A stretch of DNA of 64,000 nucleotides from Hyphomicrobiales bacterium (GCA_900472485.1 UCII01000020.1:22766-86765), one strand, 5' to 3'. Numbered from the stretch's first letter, positions 50,011-59,323 are shown. The notes: generated from the sequence alone by a model not told the origin. Translations and numbers: made by a program.

Positions 50011-50898
50011 ATGTCCGTCGATACATCGCCCCGTACTGCCACCTGGACCTATGTCGAAGGAGAATGGCTCTCCGGCAATCCGCCGCTGATCGGACCGACC
50101 TCGCACGCCATGTGGCTCGGCTCGACCGTGTTCGACGGCGCGCGCTGGTTCGATGGCATTGCACCCGATCTCGACCTCCATTGCCAGCGCATCAATCGTT
50201 CGGCCGTGGCCATGGGGCTGAAGCCAATCAAGACTGCTGGGGAGATCGAGGCGCTCGCCTGGGAAGGCATCAGGAAATTCGACGGCAAGACGCCGATCTA
50301 CATCAAGCCGATGTATTGGGGCGAGCATGGCTCGCCGGGCAGCGTCGTCGCCGTCGATGCGGAATCGACGCGCTTCGCCCTCTGCCTGTTCGAGGCGCCG
50401 CTTGGCGGCAATGGTGGCATCACGCTTACCGTCTCTCCCTTCCGGCGCCCCTCTCCGGAAACGGCGATGACGGACGCCAAAGCCGGCTCGCTCTATCCGA
50501 ACAGCGGCCGCATGATCCTGGAGGCGAGGGGTCGCGGTTTCAACAATGCGCTCGTCCGCGACATGAACGGCAATGTCGTCGAGACAGCGTCGTCCAACGT
50601 CTTCATGGTCAAGGACGGCATCGTCTATACGCCGGTCGCCAACCGCACCTTCCTTGCCGGCATCACTCGTGCCCGCGTCATCGGCCTGCTGCGCCAGGAA
50701 GGCTTCGATGTGCGTGAGGAAACCCTGTCCGTCGAGCAGTTCATGGGCGCCGACGAGATCTTCACGACCGGCAACTATTCCAAGGTCGTCAGCGTCAACC
50801 GACTGGACGACCGCGAATTCCAGGAGGGGCCGGTCGCCCGCAAGGCGCTGGAACTTTACATGGATTGGGCTCACGGCCGCAGCGCCAGCGAAGAGTGA
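50011..50898 (+). CDS. ilvE: Branched-chain amino acid aminotransferase
   Basis: A 295-residue class IV (fold type IV) PLP aminotransferase that interconverts leucine, isoleucine and valine with their 2-oxoacids. The PLP lysine is Lys157 in TDAKAGSLYPNSGRM; GRGFNNALVRDMNGNVVETASSNVF and FLAGITRARVI are characteristic. ATG 50011 has an excellent AGGGAGG eight bases upstream; the open frame before it lies in repeat DNA. It makes the same 2-oxoacids that the operon at 17301-27710 could degrade, though 22 kb away. Confidence 0.88.
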   Translation: MSVDTSPRTATWTYVEGEWLSGNPPLIGPTSHAMWLGSTVFDGARWFDGIAPDLDLHCQRINRSAVAMGLKPIKTAGEIEALAWEGIRKFDGKTPIYIKPMYWGEHGSPGSVVAVDAESTRFALCLFEAPLGGNGGITLTVSPFRRPSPETAMTDAKAGSLYPNSGRMILEARGRGFNNALVRDMNGNVVETASSNVFMVKDGIVYTPVANRTFLAGITRARVIGLLRQEGFDVREETLSVEQFMGADEIFTTGNYSKVVSVNRLDDREFQEGPVARKALELYMDWAHGRSASEE

Positions 50899-50973
50899 GC
50901 TTCTGAGGTCCCCGGGCAATCCCTGTCTAAGGATTGCCCAGGCAAAAGGCCATGGACCGAGGTTTGCCCCCGA

Positions 50974-52212
50974 TCAGCCTATGGATTCCGCCTGCTTCTT
51001 CGGGCTGACCCACCAGCAATAGATCGCGCCGATCGCCAGCAGCACGCAGGTTCCGAGGAACACGGCACGCATACCGATATGGCCGCCGACGAAGCCACCC
51101 ATCACGGGACCCGCCACCTGGCCGACATATTGCGAGGAGATGGAGAGCCCGAGAATGCTGCCCGTCGCCGCATCGGGAACGTTGTGCCTGATAACGGCGG
51201 TGATGCAGGGTAGAAGGCCGCCAAGCGCCACACCCATCAGGAAGCGTAAGCCGATCAATTGCCAGGCCGAGGTCACGAAAGCCTGCGGTATCAACAGCAG
51301 CGCTGCGACGGCAAGCGCCGCCATGATGACGCTCCAGTAGCCGATGCGGTCGGCGAGCTTGCCGAGCCATGAGGATGACAGGATGCTGCCGAGCGCCGCA
51401 GCCGCCATGACGACGCCCGAGACCATCGTCACCTTGGCGTCCGTGACGAACTGCGCGACATAGACAGTGATGATCGGTTCGATTGACATATTGGCCAGCA
51501 TCAGCAGCAGGCCGAGCGACAGCATGGCGACGACGGGGCGTTTGTCCGGAATGGAGGCCCAGCTGCCGCTGGCCTTCGCAGCCTTCTTCCGCGCCGTGGA
51601 TTTCTCTTCCTTGATGAGGAAGGTTGTCGCCAGGAAGGTGAAGAAGATCGCGCCGCCTGCGAGCAGGAAGGTGCCGCGAATGCCGATAATAGGCGGCAGC
51701 GCGCCGCCGATCAGCGGTCCGACAAGGTTGCCGGCCATGATGCCGGCGGACAGCGTGCCCAGCGCCCAGGCGGAGCGATGCTTCGGCGTCTGCGCCGCCA
51801 CCAGCACCATCGACCCCGAGGCATAGCCACCGGCGAGGCCGGTGAAGAGGCGCAGCGCCACCAGCTGCCAGACATTGCCGGCCATGCCCATCAGCGAGAT
51901 GGCGACCGTCATGCCGAGACTGGCGCGGATCAGCATCAACTTGCGGCCGTAGATGTCGCCGAGCCGTCCCCAGAGCGGCGCGACGAAAGCGGCGGCAAAG
52001 AAGGTGGCGCCATAGGCAATGCCTGACCATTGCACGATCGCCGCTTTATCGGTGATGCCGAGTTCCTCGACATAGAGCGGCAGGAAGGGGAGCAGCAGAG
52101 TCATCGCCACGATCGTCGTGAACGAACCGACGAGGCAGATGATCAGGTTCCGCATCCAATGCGCGGTTTCCGGCTCGGCCGGTGCTGCTGCATCCCATCT
52201 CGTTTCGGTCAT
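50974..52212 (-). CDS. MFS multidrug-type transporter
   Basis: A 412-residue, 12-helix major facilitator protein. It begins MRNLIICLVGSFTTIVAMTL after a short polar lead; motif A reads LWGRLGDIYGRKL and motif C-like ARLFTGLAGGYASGSM-like sequence follows. The set of motifs is that of drug:proton antiporters. It overlaps the end of the upstream PEBP-like gene by four bases (ATGA), so both are one transcript. Substrate unknown. Confidence 0.88.
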   Translation of the reverse strand: MTETRWDAAAPAEPETAHWMRNLIICLVGSFTTIVAMTLLLPFLPLYVEELGITDKAAIVQWSGIAYGATFFAAAFVAPLWGRLGDIYGRKLMLIRASLGMTVAISLMGMAGNVWQLVALRLFTGLAGGYASGSMVLVAAQTPKHRSAWALGTLSAGIMAGNLVGPLIGGALPPIIGIRGTFLLAGGAIFFTFLATTFLIKEEKSTARKKAAKASGSWASIPDKRPVVAMLSLGLLLMLANMSIEPIITVYVAQFVTDAKVTMVSGVVMAAAALGSILSSSWLGKLADRIGYWSVIMAALAVAALLLIPQAFVTSAWQLIGLRFLMGVALGGLLPCITAVIRHNVPDAATGSILGLSISSQYVGQVAGPVMGGFVGGHIGMRAVFLGTCVLLAIGAIYCWWVSPKKQAESIG

Positions 52213-52895
52213 TTCTCGGCCTTTGCATTCAATGTGTAAAACAGTTCCTGGCTGCCCGATGCGAGGATATGACCTTTCGCGGCGGCGATGAGATCGGCGC
52301 GGGTGAAGAGATCCGGCAGGTTCAGTCGGTCGACATCGAGCGCATAGACAGTGACGTGATAGCTGTGGACACGCGCATCGTTCCAGGGCGGGCAGGCACC
52401 CATATAACCGCCATGCGGTCCGTCCTTCAAGTTGCCGCCGCCGGCACCATTCTGGCCGCGTCGCCCATAGACCGTGCGCTCGAGCGGCAGGCCACCTCGC
52501 GAGGGGCCGTTTCCGTCCGTGCCTTCGGCAAGGCTGGTGCGCGAGGCGGGAATATCGGCCAGTACCCAGTGAACGAATTCCATCCGCTTGAAATCCTTCG
52601 GAATGGTTTTGTCCGCCTTGTTGAACAGTGAGAAATCGGCGGGCACGTCAGGGTCGACCATCGTCAGCGCATAGGATCGTGTGCCCTTCGGTCCTTTCGA
52701 CCAGGAGACGGCAAGGCTCTTGTTGGGACCGGGGGCCGACTTGTCGGACCCTGTCGAAATGCAGGAGGCGTTTTCCGGCAGCAGCGCGCGGCCATTGCTC
52801 TTTGCGAATGTCACCTCGAGATCGGCCGATAGGGCCGGGGTGGCGACAACTGCTGTGATGATGGTGGCGTTCAGAAGGTTGAGCATGGTTTTCAT
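52209..52895 (-). CDS. Exported PEBP/YbhB-family (Raf-kinase-inhibitor-like) protein
   Basis: A 228-residue protein with a Sec signal (MLNLLNATIITAVVATPALSA) followed by a phosphatidylethanolamine-binding-protein fold: TMVDPDVPADFS, VHWVLADIP, then GACPPWNDARVHSYHVTVYALD, the conserved PEBP ligand-site segments. Bacterial members lack a known kinase target; the physiological role is unclear. Its stop overlaps the start of the MFS gene, suggesting a periplasmic partner for the exporter. Confidence 0.85.
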   Translation of the reverse strand: MKTMLNLLNATIITAVVATPALSADLEVTFAKSNGRALLPENASCISTGSDKSAPGPNKSLAVSWSKGPKGTRSYALTMVDPDVPADFSLFNKADKTIPKDFKRMEFVHWVLADIPASRTSLAEGTDGNGPSRGGLPLERTVYGRRGQNGAGGGNLKDGPHGGYMGACPPWNDARVHSYHVTVYALDVDRLNLPDLFTRADLIAAAKGHILASGSQELFYTLNAKAEK

Positions 52896-52991
52896 GATTT
52901 GCCCTTTCGCATTTGGCTCGTGAGGGCAGGGTCTAACAAATCTGTGTCGAGCGCTGGCGTACGCAAACGCTCAAAATGCGGCCGGAAACGC

Positions 52992-53864
52992 TCACGCGCT
53001 GCGAAGTCGATCGGCGAAACGGCGCGGCGAGCGATAGCCTGTCGCAAGGGCGGCTTCGCGCAGCGAAAGCCCATCTTCGGCAAGGAGAGTCGTCGCTAGC
53101 GCCACGCGCTCGCTTGCCAGCACATCCCGCAGGGAAGCGCCCTCGCGTGACAGGCGGCGGCGCAGCGTGGCGTTGCTGGTGCCGAGCTCTGCGGCGATGA
53201 GATCGGCTGTCCAGGCTCGATCCGGCTGCCAGCGCACCAGCGCACGCACCGCCTCGGCTGTGGTCTCCGGCGAACCGGGCAGGGCGCCGCGCATGCCGAG
53301 CACCATGAGGATTTCGAGAAGCCGGTGCTCGATCAAAGGGATCGGCATATTGCCGCCGGCAATGCCTTCGCCTGCATGATTGATGGCGGCAGCCAGTAGC
53401 GGATCGAGCGGCAAGTCTATCTGAGAAGCGATACGGGCAGGCGGAAAAGCCTTTGCCGCCCGGCGCGTCAATTCCTCGGGGAAGGTGATGAAAATCGCCC
53501 GATAGACGCCGGTCTGCGGATCGGGGTCGTTGACTACATCGCCACTCCAGCCGGCCGGCAGCACGAGCACCGTACCGGCCGCAAAATGCCGCTGCCGTCC
53601 CATGCTGACGATTTCCTTGGAACCTTCGAGGATGGTGACGATTGAAACCTGTGAAAAGGCCGACCCGGCAATGCGCTCGCGTTCGCGCGTGACGAAGGTA
53701 AAAAGCGTGGAATAACTGCCGATGCCGCTCGGTGCGATCGTCGGGCGGTTATCCTTTGCCGCCAAGCGGCGCAGCTTTTCCAACATGTGGTGATGAGCCT
53801 CGGACACTGCGATGGCTTCCTGCTGATTGGGGTGCTCGATGAGTTTGGACCACGCGGCCGGCAT
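52992..53864 (-). CDS. AraC-family transcriptional regulator
   Basis: A protein of about 290 residues: an N-terminal cupin-like sensor (FVTRERERIAGSAFSQVSIVTILEGSKEIV, AAGTVLVLPAGWSGDVVN) and a C-terminal double helix-turn-helix (WTADLIAAELGTSNATLRRRL, then LREAALATGYRSPRRFADRLR). The start is uncertain; ATG 53864 is used but has no clear ribosome site. Its intergenic region with the NTF2-like gene contains a 31-base perfect palindrome. Confidence 0.85.
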   Translation of the reverse strand: MPAAWSKLIEHPNQQEAIAVSEAHHHMLEKLRRLAAKDNRPTIAPSGIGSYSTLFTFVTRERERIAGSAFSQVSIVTILEGSKEIVSMGRQRHFAAGTVLVLPAGWSGDVVNDPDPQTGVYRAIFITFPEELTRRAAKAFPPARIASQIDLPLDPLLAAAINHAGEGIAGGNMPIPLIEHRLLEILMVLGMRGALPGSPETTAEAVRALVRWQPDRAWTADLIAAELGTSNATLRRRLSREGASLRDVLASERVALATTLLAEDGLSLREAALATGYRSPRRFADRLRSA

Positions 53865-53908
53865 TGCCAAGTCCGCAAAGCGCCTTGTTGGTTCACCCGG
53901 CTGATGTT

Positions 53909-53939
53909 ATAAACTGATTGCATTATGCAATCAGTTTAT
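53909..53939. promoter_or_regulatory. 31-base perfect palindrome between AraC regulator and NTF2-like gene
   Basis: Fifteen-base arms ATAAACTGATTGCAT and ATGCAATCAGTTTAT around a single central T, 45 bases from the AraC start and 47 bases from the NTF2-like start. Perfect symmetry of this length points to a dimeric or tetrameric repressor. Confidence 0.75.
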
Positions 53940-53985
53940 GGCTGGCGGATCAAAAACCGCACTGATGCAAAGGAGGAGGCAGATT

Positions 53986-54330
53986 ATGAATTCTCTCGAA
54001 AATGCCCGTTGCGATGCGGTCAAGCGGCTGTTTGCAGCCTATATCGCTCAGCATCCCGATATCGTCGACTCGATGCTGACCCGGGATTTCACCTTTTCCA
54101 GTCCGCGCGACGATCACATCGACCGGAAGCAGTATTTCGAGCACTGCTGGCCGAAGGAAAAGGTATTCCGCCATATTCATATCGAACATCTTGTGCCCGA
54201 TGGTGATGATGTGATCGTCGGCTATCGCGCCGAAAAAATGGATGGCGGCAGCTTTCGCAATGTCGAACTGATCCGCTTTGCCGGCGACCGCATCGCCGAG
54301 GTGAACGTCTATTTTGGGCGCAACCTGTAA
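53986..54330 (+). CDS. SnoaL/NTF2-like protein
   Basis: A 114-residue small alpha+beta protein of the NTF2/SnoaL type: N-terminal helices (CDAVKRLFAAYIAQHPDIVDSML), FTFSSPRDDHIDRKQYFEHCW, then strands GDDVIVGYRAEKMDGGSFRNVELIRFAGDRIAEVNVYFG (in pieces) closing the barrel. Such proteins bind small hydrophobic ligands or act as isomerases; here the activity is unknown. AAGGAGGAGGCAG precedes ATG 53986. The only gene obviously controlled by the palindrome at 53909 besides the AraC gene. Confidence 0.8.
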   Translation: MNSLENARCDAVKRLFAAYIAQHPDIVDSMLTRDFTFSSPRDDHIDRKQYFEHCWPKEKVFRHIHIEHLVPDGDDVIVGYRAEKMDGGSFRNVELIRFAGDRIAEVNVYFGRNL

Positions 54331-54334
54331 TGCT

Positions 54335-54985
54335 TCAGCTACCCGTAATCTTCGCTATCGCCGCTGCAAGTGCGGCCGCCGGACCGGTGATAGGCTGCGG
54401 GCAGTTTCCCGGAAGAAGATGAACTGCATCGGTCATCGACGCCTGAGCGAAAGCGATCGTGACAGCGCTTTCGCCGCTGGCCGCCGTTACCGCATCGGCA
54501 ATGGAAGCTAGGTAGGCCGAGAGATTCCCGGCCCGGAAGTGCGTCCATGCACCCGGCACCAGCCGAACCTCGATTTCGGCCCCCGTCGCCTTAGCCGCTG
54601 CTTCGAAAAGTGCAGTCGTCGGAGCGATGGTCGTTTCGACGGTGCACAGCACGATAACCTTGCCGCCTGCCTTGACCGCCTGCTCGGCCAGCATCGCATC
54701 AGCCCGGATGATCGGGGCTCCGGCACCGGCCGCGATCTTTGACGCCGCCGGGCCTAGCGTCGAGCAGTTCAGCACGACGGCTTCGGCATCCTCCGCCAGA
54801 TGCCAGAGAAGCGCTGCCGTTTCCGCCGAAATCTCATCTGTCAGGCGCCCAGCCTTTTCGGCGGCGAGAAGAAGATCGGCGCGGACATGATGACGCAGCA
54901 TGCCATCAGGCAACCCGAGTGCGTTTGCCGCCGCTTCATAGACGGCGATATTGCTTTCGGCGGTGTGTAGGCAGGCGATCGTCAT
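54335..54985 (-). CDS. Aspartate/glutamate-racemase-family protein with a single catalytic cysteine
   Basis: A 216-residue protein of the Asp/Glu/hydantoin racemase fold. Cys74 in VLNCSTLGP is in the first cysteine position. The second cysteine position, normally followed by a small residue, reads FAQASM with alanine, so a two-base racemisation is unlikely; decarboxylase, isomerase or hydrolase activity would fit better. Convergent with the NTF2-like gene with a 4-base gap. Function is uncertain. Confidence 0.75.
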   Translation of the reverse strand: MTIACLHTAESNIAVYEAAANALGLPDGMLRHHVRADLLLAAEKAGRLTDEISAETAALLWHLAEDAEAVVLNCSTLGPAASKIAAGAGAPIIRADAMLAEQAVKAGGKVIVLCTVETTIAPTTALFEAAAKATGAEIEVRLVPGAWTHFRAGNLSAYLASIADAVTAASGESAVTIAFAQASMTDAVHLLPGNCPQPITGPAAALAAAIAKITGS

Positions 54986-55253
54986 GGGTTCCCATCAAAG
55001 CTGAATATCCATGAACCTAGCCATGGCAGCCTTTCTTGTCGACGTTTTGCCGCGGCATTCCGCCCTGTATCGAAACATCATCGTATGCAATAAGCTAAAC
55101 TTCAAAGTCGATGCTATACCTACTTGAAAACTAGGGCAATTTTTACTCCCGAGTGCAACTTTTTTGGCATGTCGCCGGTTGCTCTTCCAGGCGACGGCTC
55201 CTATGTTCCGCTTCACCTGCCGACGCAATTTTTTGCCAAGAGGAGATATGACC

Positions 55254-55856
55254 ATGGCTTTCGAATTGCCTGAACTTCCATATGATTACGATGCACTTTC
55301 GCCCTTCATGTCGCGTGAGACCCTCGAGTATCACCACGACAAGCACCACAAGGCCTATGTCGACAACGGCAACAAGCTCGCTGCGGAAGCAGGTCTTGCC
55401 GATCTTTCGCTCGAAGAAATCGTGAAGAAGTCCTTCGGCACCAATGCAGGCCTCTTCAACAATGCAGCCCAGCACTACAACCACATCCATTTCTGGAAGT
55501 GGCTGAAGAAGGGTGGCGGCGGCAACAAGCTGCCGGGCAAGCTCGAAGCAGCCTTCGCCTCCGATCTCGGCGGCTACGACAAATTCAAGGCCGATTTCGC
55601 CGCTGCCGGTGCCACTCAGTTCGGCTCCGGCTGGGCATGGGTTTCCGTCAAGAACGGCAAGCTCGAAATCTCCAAGACCCCGAACGGCGAAAACCCGCTC
55701 GTTCATGGTGCCGACCCGATCCTCGGCGTCGACGTCTGGGAACATTCCTACTACATCGACTACCGCAACCTGCGTCCGAAGTACCTCGAAGCCTTCATCG
55801 ACAGCCTGATCAACTGGGACTACGTCCTGGAGCGCTACGAAGCCGCTACGAAGTAA
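55254..55856 (+). CDS. sodB: Iron/manganese superoxide dismutase
   Basis: A 200-residue SodA/SodB-type enzyme. Metal ligands: His27 in LEYHHDKHH, His77 in AAQHYNHIHF, and Asp/His in DVWEHSYY. Gln73 (AAQ) is placed as in iron enzymes, while the C-terminal ATQFGSGW is also compatible with cambialistic behaviour; a Sinorhizobium homologue has been described as able to use either metal. AGGAG at 55241 gives better spacing to ATG 55254 than to ATG 55248. No regulator beside it; a hairpin terminator follows. Confidence 0.93.
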   Translation: MAFELPELPYDYDALSPFMSRETLEYHHDKHHKAYVDNGNKLAAEAGLADLSLEEIVKKSFGTNAGLFNNAAQHYNHIHFWKWLKKGGGGNKLPGKLEAAFASDLGGYDKFKADFAAAGATQFGSGWAWVSVKNGKLEISKTPNGENPLVHGADPILGVDVWEHSYYIDYRNLRPKYLEAFIDSLINWDYVLERYEAATK

Positions 55857-55881
55857 GGTTTGCCGCATAGGCTGGCTTTCG

Positions 55882-55914
55882 CACCCGGCGTCTTCCTGGC
55901 GTCGGGTGTTTTCT
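55882..55914 (+). terminator. Terminator after superoxide dismutase
   Basis: Stem CACCCGGCG with CG-T-CGGGTG (one bulge) and a TTTTC tail. Confidence 0.75.
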
Positions 55915-55981
55915 TATGAGCAGCCTTGTTGATATATCCGTGTGCCGCATGGCGGCCCGGGAGACCGCCCAAGGAGGCTGA

Positions 55982-56830
55982 ATGCCATCAGCACCGCTCT
56001 TCCGCTTTGGTGTCATCGCCGATCCGCAATATGCGGATCTTGAGCCGAATCTGACCCTCAATCGCTATCCGGCGAAAAGCCTCGACAAGCTTCGCGCGGC
56101 GATCGAGGAGTTCAATCGGCACGATCTCGCCTTCGTTGTCACGCTTGGTGACATCATCGATCGCGAATGGAAGAGCTTCGACGCCATTCTGGCTGTCTAC
56201 GAAGCCTTGCGGCATCGCAAGCATTTCCTCCTCGGCAATCATGATTTCGCCGTGGCATCGGAACATCTCGGCGGCGTATCCGCCCGTGTGGGCATGCCGT
56301 CTCCCTATTACGATTTCCGCCTTTCCGGTTATCGCTTCATCGCGCTCGACGGCAACGAAATCAGCGTCTTTGCGCCGCCGGAAGGGGATCCGCGGCGGCA
56401 GGAGGCGAAGGAAATGATGCGGGCGCTGGAAACAACCGGCGCGCTCAATGGTCAGCGATGGAACGGAGCGATAGGCGACACGCAATATGACTGGCTTGCT
56501 GCGAAGCTCAGGGAAGCAAAGGCGGCAGGTGAGAAGGTCATCGTCATGAACCACTATCCGATCTTTCCAGAGAATGGGCACAACGCGCTCGATAGCGATC
56601 GCATGCTTTCGCTTTTGGCCGAGCATGACCATGTCGTCGCTTACCTCAATGGCCACAATCATGCCGGCAATTTCGGAGTGTCGGGCGGCACATACTTCGT
56701 CAACTTCAAGGGCATGGTCGATACCGAAGATACGAGCGCCTATGCGATCGTTGCCGTCTACAATGATCGGCTGGAGGTTACGGGCTTCGGGCGCGAGGAT
56801 AGCCGGGTGCTGGCGCTGGCCGGCGTTTGA
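55982..56830 (+). CDS. Metallophosphoesterase, ADPRibase-Mn-like
   Basis: A 282-residue calcineurin-like phosphoesterase. Metal-site motifs: FGVIADPQYAD (first Asp), VVTLGDIIDRE, FLLGNHDFAV, MNHYPIFPE and LNGHNHAGNF. The pattern and length fit the manganese-dependent ADP-ribose/CDP-alcohol diphosphatase type. AAGGAGG precedes ATG 55982. Cytoplasmic; substrate not certain. Confidence 0.87.
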   Translation: MPSAPLFRFGVIADPQYADLEPNLTLNRYPAKSLDKLRAAIEEFNRHDLAFVVTLGDIIDREWKSFDAILAVYEALRHRKHFLLGNHDFAVASEHLGGVSARVGMPSPYYDFRLSGYRFIALDGNEISVFAPPEGDPRRQEAKEMMRALETTGALNGQRWNGAIGDTQYDWLAAKLREAKAAGEKVIVMNHYPIFPENGHNALDSDRMLSLLAEHDHVVAYLNGHNHAGNFGVSGGTYFVNFKGMVDTEDTSAYAIVAVYNDRLEVTGFGREDSRVLALAGV

Positions 56831-56912
56831 TGAATCCCCTGTATCGTTCGACATGGGGAACGATCCGCATCGTTGAAAGTTTAGGAACTGAGGCTGCTGT
56901 GAGGCGGAGCCG

Positions 56913-57419
56913 ATGTTTTCGGCATTGCAAATTCTGACAATCCTGGTCGTGGCAGTCGCCATGGCACTGGCACTGGCGCATCTGCTGGAGCTGCCCGGCA
57001 AAATGCGATTGTCGAAAAAAGACTATATGACGGTTCAGCGGATTTATTATCCCGGATTCACGATCGGCGGCGTTGCCGAGCCGATTGGCACTCTTTTGCT
57101 TCTGCTTCTGCTGTTCCTGACGCCAGCCAACATCATCGTATTCTGGTTGTTTGCCGCTGCTTTTGCTGCCATGGCCGCAATGCATGCAGTCTTTTGGTTG
57201 CTGATACAGCCCGTAAACAATTTCTGGCTCCAGGATGCCGAGTTGAACGGGTTGGGCGCAGGTTTCTTTTCCCATGTTCCAGTCGGCGGTCATCGGATCG
57301 AAGCTGATGCCGAGGCGGACTGGACCATGCTGCGTGATCTCTGGGAATGGTCGCATGCCGCACGCGCTGTCTTGGGGCTACTGGCTTTCATTCTGTTGGT
57401 GACTGCGATCACTTTGTAG
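56913..57419 (+). CDS. Small integral membrane protein, DUF1772-like
   Basis: A 168-residue protein with four membrane helices (MFSALQILTILVVAVAMALALAH, then TIGGVAEPIGTLLLLLLLFL, FWLFAAAFAAMAAMHAVFWLL, and the C-terminal ARAVLGLLAFILLVT). The HLLELPGKMRLS and DLWEWSHAARAVLG segments resemble DUF1772 (anthrone-oxygenase-like) proteins. Function unknown. Ribosome site is weak (GGCGGAG). Confidence 0.65.
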   Translation: MFSALQILTILVVAVAMALALAHLLELPGKMRLSKKDYMTVQRIYYPGFTIGGVAEPIGTLLLLLLLFLTPANIIVFWLFAAAFAAMAAMHAVFWLLIQPVNNFWLQDAELNGLGAGFFSHVPVGGHRIEADAEADWTMLRDLWEWSHAARAVLGLLAFILLVTAITL

Positions 57420-57448
57420 CGGTGCGTAAAGCCGGAGTTGATCGGTTA

Positions 57449-58345
57449 TTACTCCGCCGCCATCCGCATCTCGGTCACATCCCTTTTCGGCGGCGTGCCG
57501 AACATGCGGGCATATTCACGGCTGAACTGCGAGGCGCTTTCATAGCCGACGCGGTAGGCAGCACTCTCCACATTGGCGTGCCCGGCGACCATCAGGCGGC
57601 GGGCTTCTAGCAGCCGCATCTGCTTCTGGTACTGCAGCGGCGTCATCGAGGTCAGTGTCTTGAAATGCTGATGGAAGGAGGAGGGGCTCATGCGCGCGGC
57701 GGCCGCCAGTTGCTCGATGCGCACCGGCTCCGCGAAATTGTCGCGCAACAGGCGGATGGCGTCGGCGATGCGCCGGGTCTGTCCGTCCGGCAGCACAAGC
57801 TTGCACACCTCGCCGCCATTGGGACCGGTGAGCAGCCAGAAGCAGATTTCCCGCATGATCGCCGGATAGAGCACCGGAATGGCGCTTGGGTTCGACAGCA
57901 GGCGGGTCAATCGCAGGAGGCAATCTGCAAGCTCGTCGCCGAGATTCTCGACGAAGATGCCAAGCTGGGCGCCGCCTGTCGGTTTCGGCGGCCCCTCGAG
58001 CTGCTCCATCACCTCACGCATCATGCCGACATCGAATTCGAGTGAGATGGCCATATAGGGCTTCTCGACACTCGCCTCGATCACCCTGCCGGCGGCGGGC
58101 AGCTCGATGCTGATGATGAGCGCCTGCATCTCGGCATAGTCGATCACCCTGTCATTGAGCATCAATTGCTTCGCACCCTGCAGAATGACGCAGAGCGCAG
58201 GTCGATAGATCATCGCATGCGGCATTTTCGGCTCGGGCGAGCGCATGATCTGCAGGCCATCGATGCCCGTGGAAAAGACGCCAGTGCCTTCGCTGTCATT
58301 GGCTTCGATGAATTGTGTGATCGCATCCTTAAGGGCTGAGGACAT
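57449..58345 (-). CDS. AraC-family regulator with AraC_N-type domain
   Basis: A 298-residue regulator. The N-terminal AraC_N domain (about 25-160) contains RPALCVILQGAKQLMLNDRVIDY and PYMAISLEFDVG; the C-terminal part has two helix-turn-helix units (VRIEQLAAAARMSPSSFHQHF and ESAAYRVGYESASQFSREYARMFG). It is divergent from the short-chain dehydrogenase gene, the probable target. ATG start at 58345. Confidence 0.9.
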   Translation of the reverse strand: MSSALKDAITQFIEANDSEGTGVFSTGIDGLQIMRSPEPKMPHAMIYRPALCVILQGAKQLMLNDRVIDYAEMQALIISIELPAAGRVIEASVEKPYMAISLEFDVGMMREVMEQLEGPPKPTGGAQLGIFVENLGDELADCLLRLTRLLSNPSAIPVLYPAIMREICFWLLTGPNGGEVCKLVLPDGQTRRIADAIRLLRDNFAEPVRIEQLAAAARMSPSSFHQHFKTLTSMTPLQYQKQMRLLEARRLMVAGHANVESAAYRVGYESASQFSREYARMFGTPPKRDVTEMRMAAE

Positions 58346-58507
58346 CGGCGGTCTCCGGGGGCAGGTATCATCGTGGCATCATAGCAGCGAGGTGTCAGCG
58401 GACAAGGTAGTTGGAGGAATAGGCAAGAAATTCGAGAGTTCCGGCATTCAGGGAAATGGCTCCGTAGGCGTAGATTCCGGCCACCAAACATTCCCTGGAG
58501 AACGGCA

Positions 58508-59290
58508 ATGACGACCGAAAATACCGATAAATCAAAGACAAAGATTGCGATCATCACCGGCGGCAGCCGCGGCCTCGGCCGCAATACCGCCATTCATCTC
58601 GCCGAGCGCGGTGTCGATGCCATCCTGACCTATAACGCGAATAAGGCAGAAGCCGATAGCGCCGTTGCCGAGATCGAAGCGCTCGGTCAAAAGGCCGTCG
58701 CTTTGCGGCTCGACGCTGGCGATATCGCATCCTTCGACGTTTTCGTCGCCGAAGTCGGCCGCGTGCTGCAGCAGCGTTGGGGTCGCGATCGCTTCGATTT
58801 CCTCGTCAACAATGCCGGCACCTCTTATCATGCCTCCATCGCCGAAACGACTGAAGCCGAGTTCGACAAGCTCTACAATGTTCATCTCAAGGGCGTCTTC
58901 TTCCTGACGCAAAAGCTGTTGCCGCACATCAATGATGGTGGCCGCATCGTCAATATCTCCTCCGGTCTTGCCCGCTTCAGCAATCCGGGCTCGTCCGCCT
59001 ATGCAGCCATGAAGGGTGCGGTCGAAGTGCTGACGCGCTATCTCGCCAAGGAGCTCGGCTCACGCGGGATTACAGCCAACACCGTGGCGCCCGGTGCGAT
59101 CCAGACGGATTTCAGCGGTGGCATCGTTCGCGACAATCCGGAGGTGAACAGAATGGTTGCGTCCATGACGGCGCTCGGCCGCCCGGGCCTGCCCGACGAT
59201 ATCGGTCCGATGATCGCTTCGTTGCTGTCGGATGACAATCGCTGGGTTAACGGCCAGCGCATCGAAGTCTCCGGCGGCATGATTCTCTAG
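58508..59290 (+). CDS. Short-chain dehydrogenase/reductase
   Basis: A 260-residue classical SDR: cofactor motif ITGGSRGLGRNTAIHL, DFLVNNAGT, catalytic serine in VNISSGLAR, tyrosine and lysine in SAYAAMKGAVEVL, C-terminal SGGMIL. NAD(P)-dependent; substrate unknown. GGAGAACGGCA precedes ATG 58508. Divergent from an AraC_N-type regulator. Confidence 0.9.
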   Translation: MTTENTDKSKTKIAIITGGSRGLGRNTAIHLAERGVDAILTYNANKAEADSAVAEIEALGQKAVALRLDAGDIASFDVFVAEVGRVLQQRWGRDRFDFLVNNAGTSYHASIAETTEAEFDKLYNVHLKGVFFLTQKLLPHINDGGRIVNISSGLARFSNPGSSAYAAMKGAVEVLTRYLAKELGSRGITANTVAPGAIQTDFSGGIVRDNPEVNRMVASMTALGRPGLPDDIGPMIASLLSDDNRWVNGQRIEVSGGMIL

Positions 59291-59323
59291 AATCTGATCG
59301 TATCTTGAACGAGCGACAATGTC

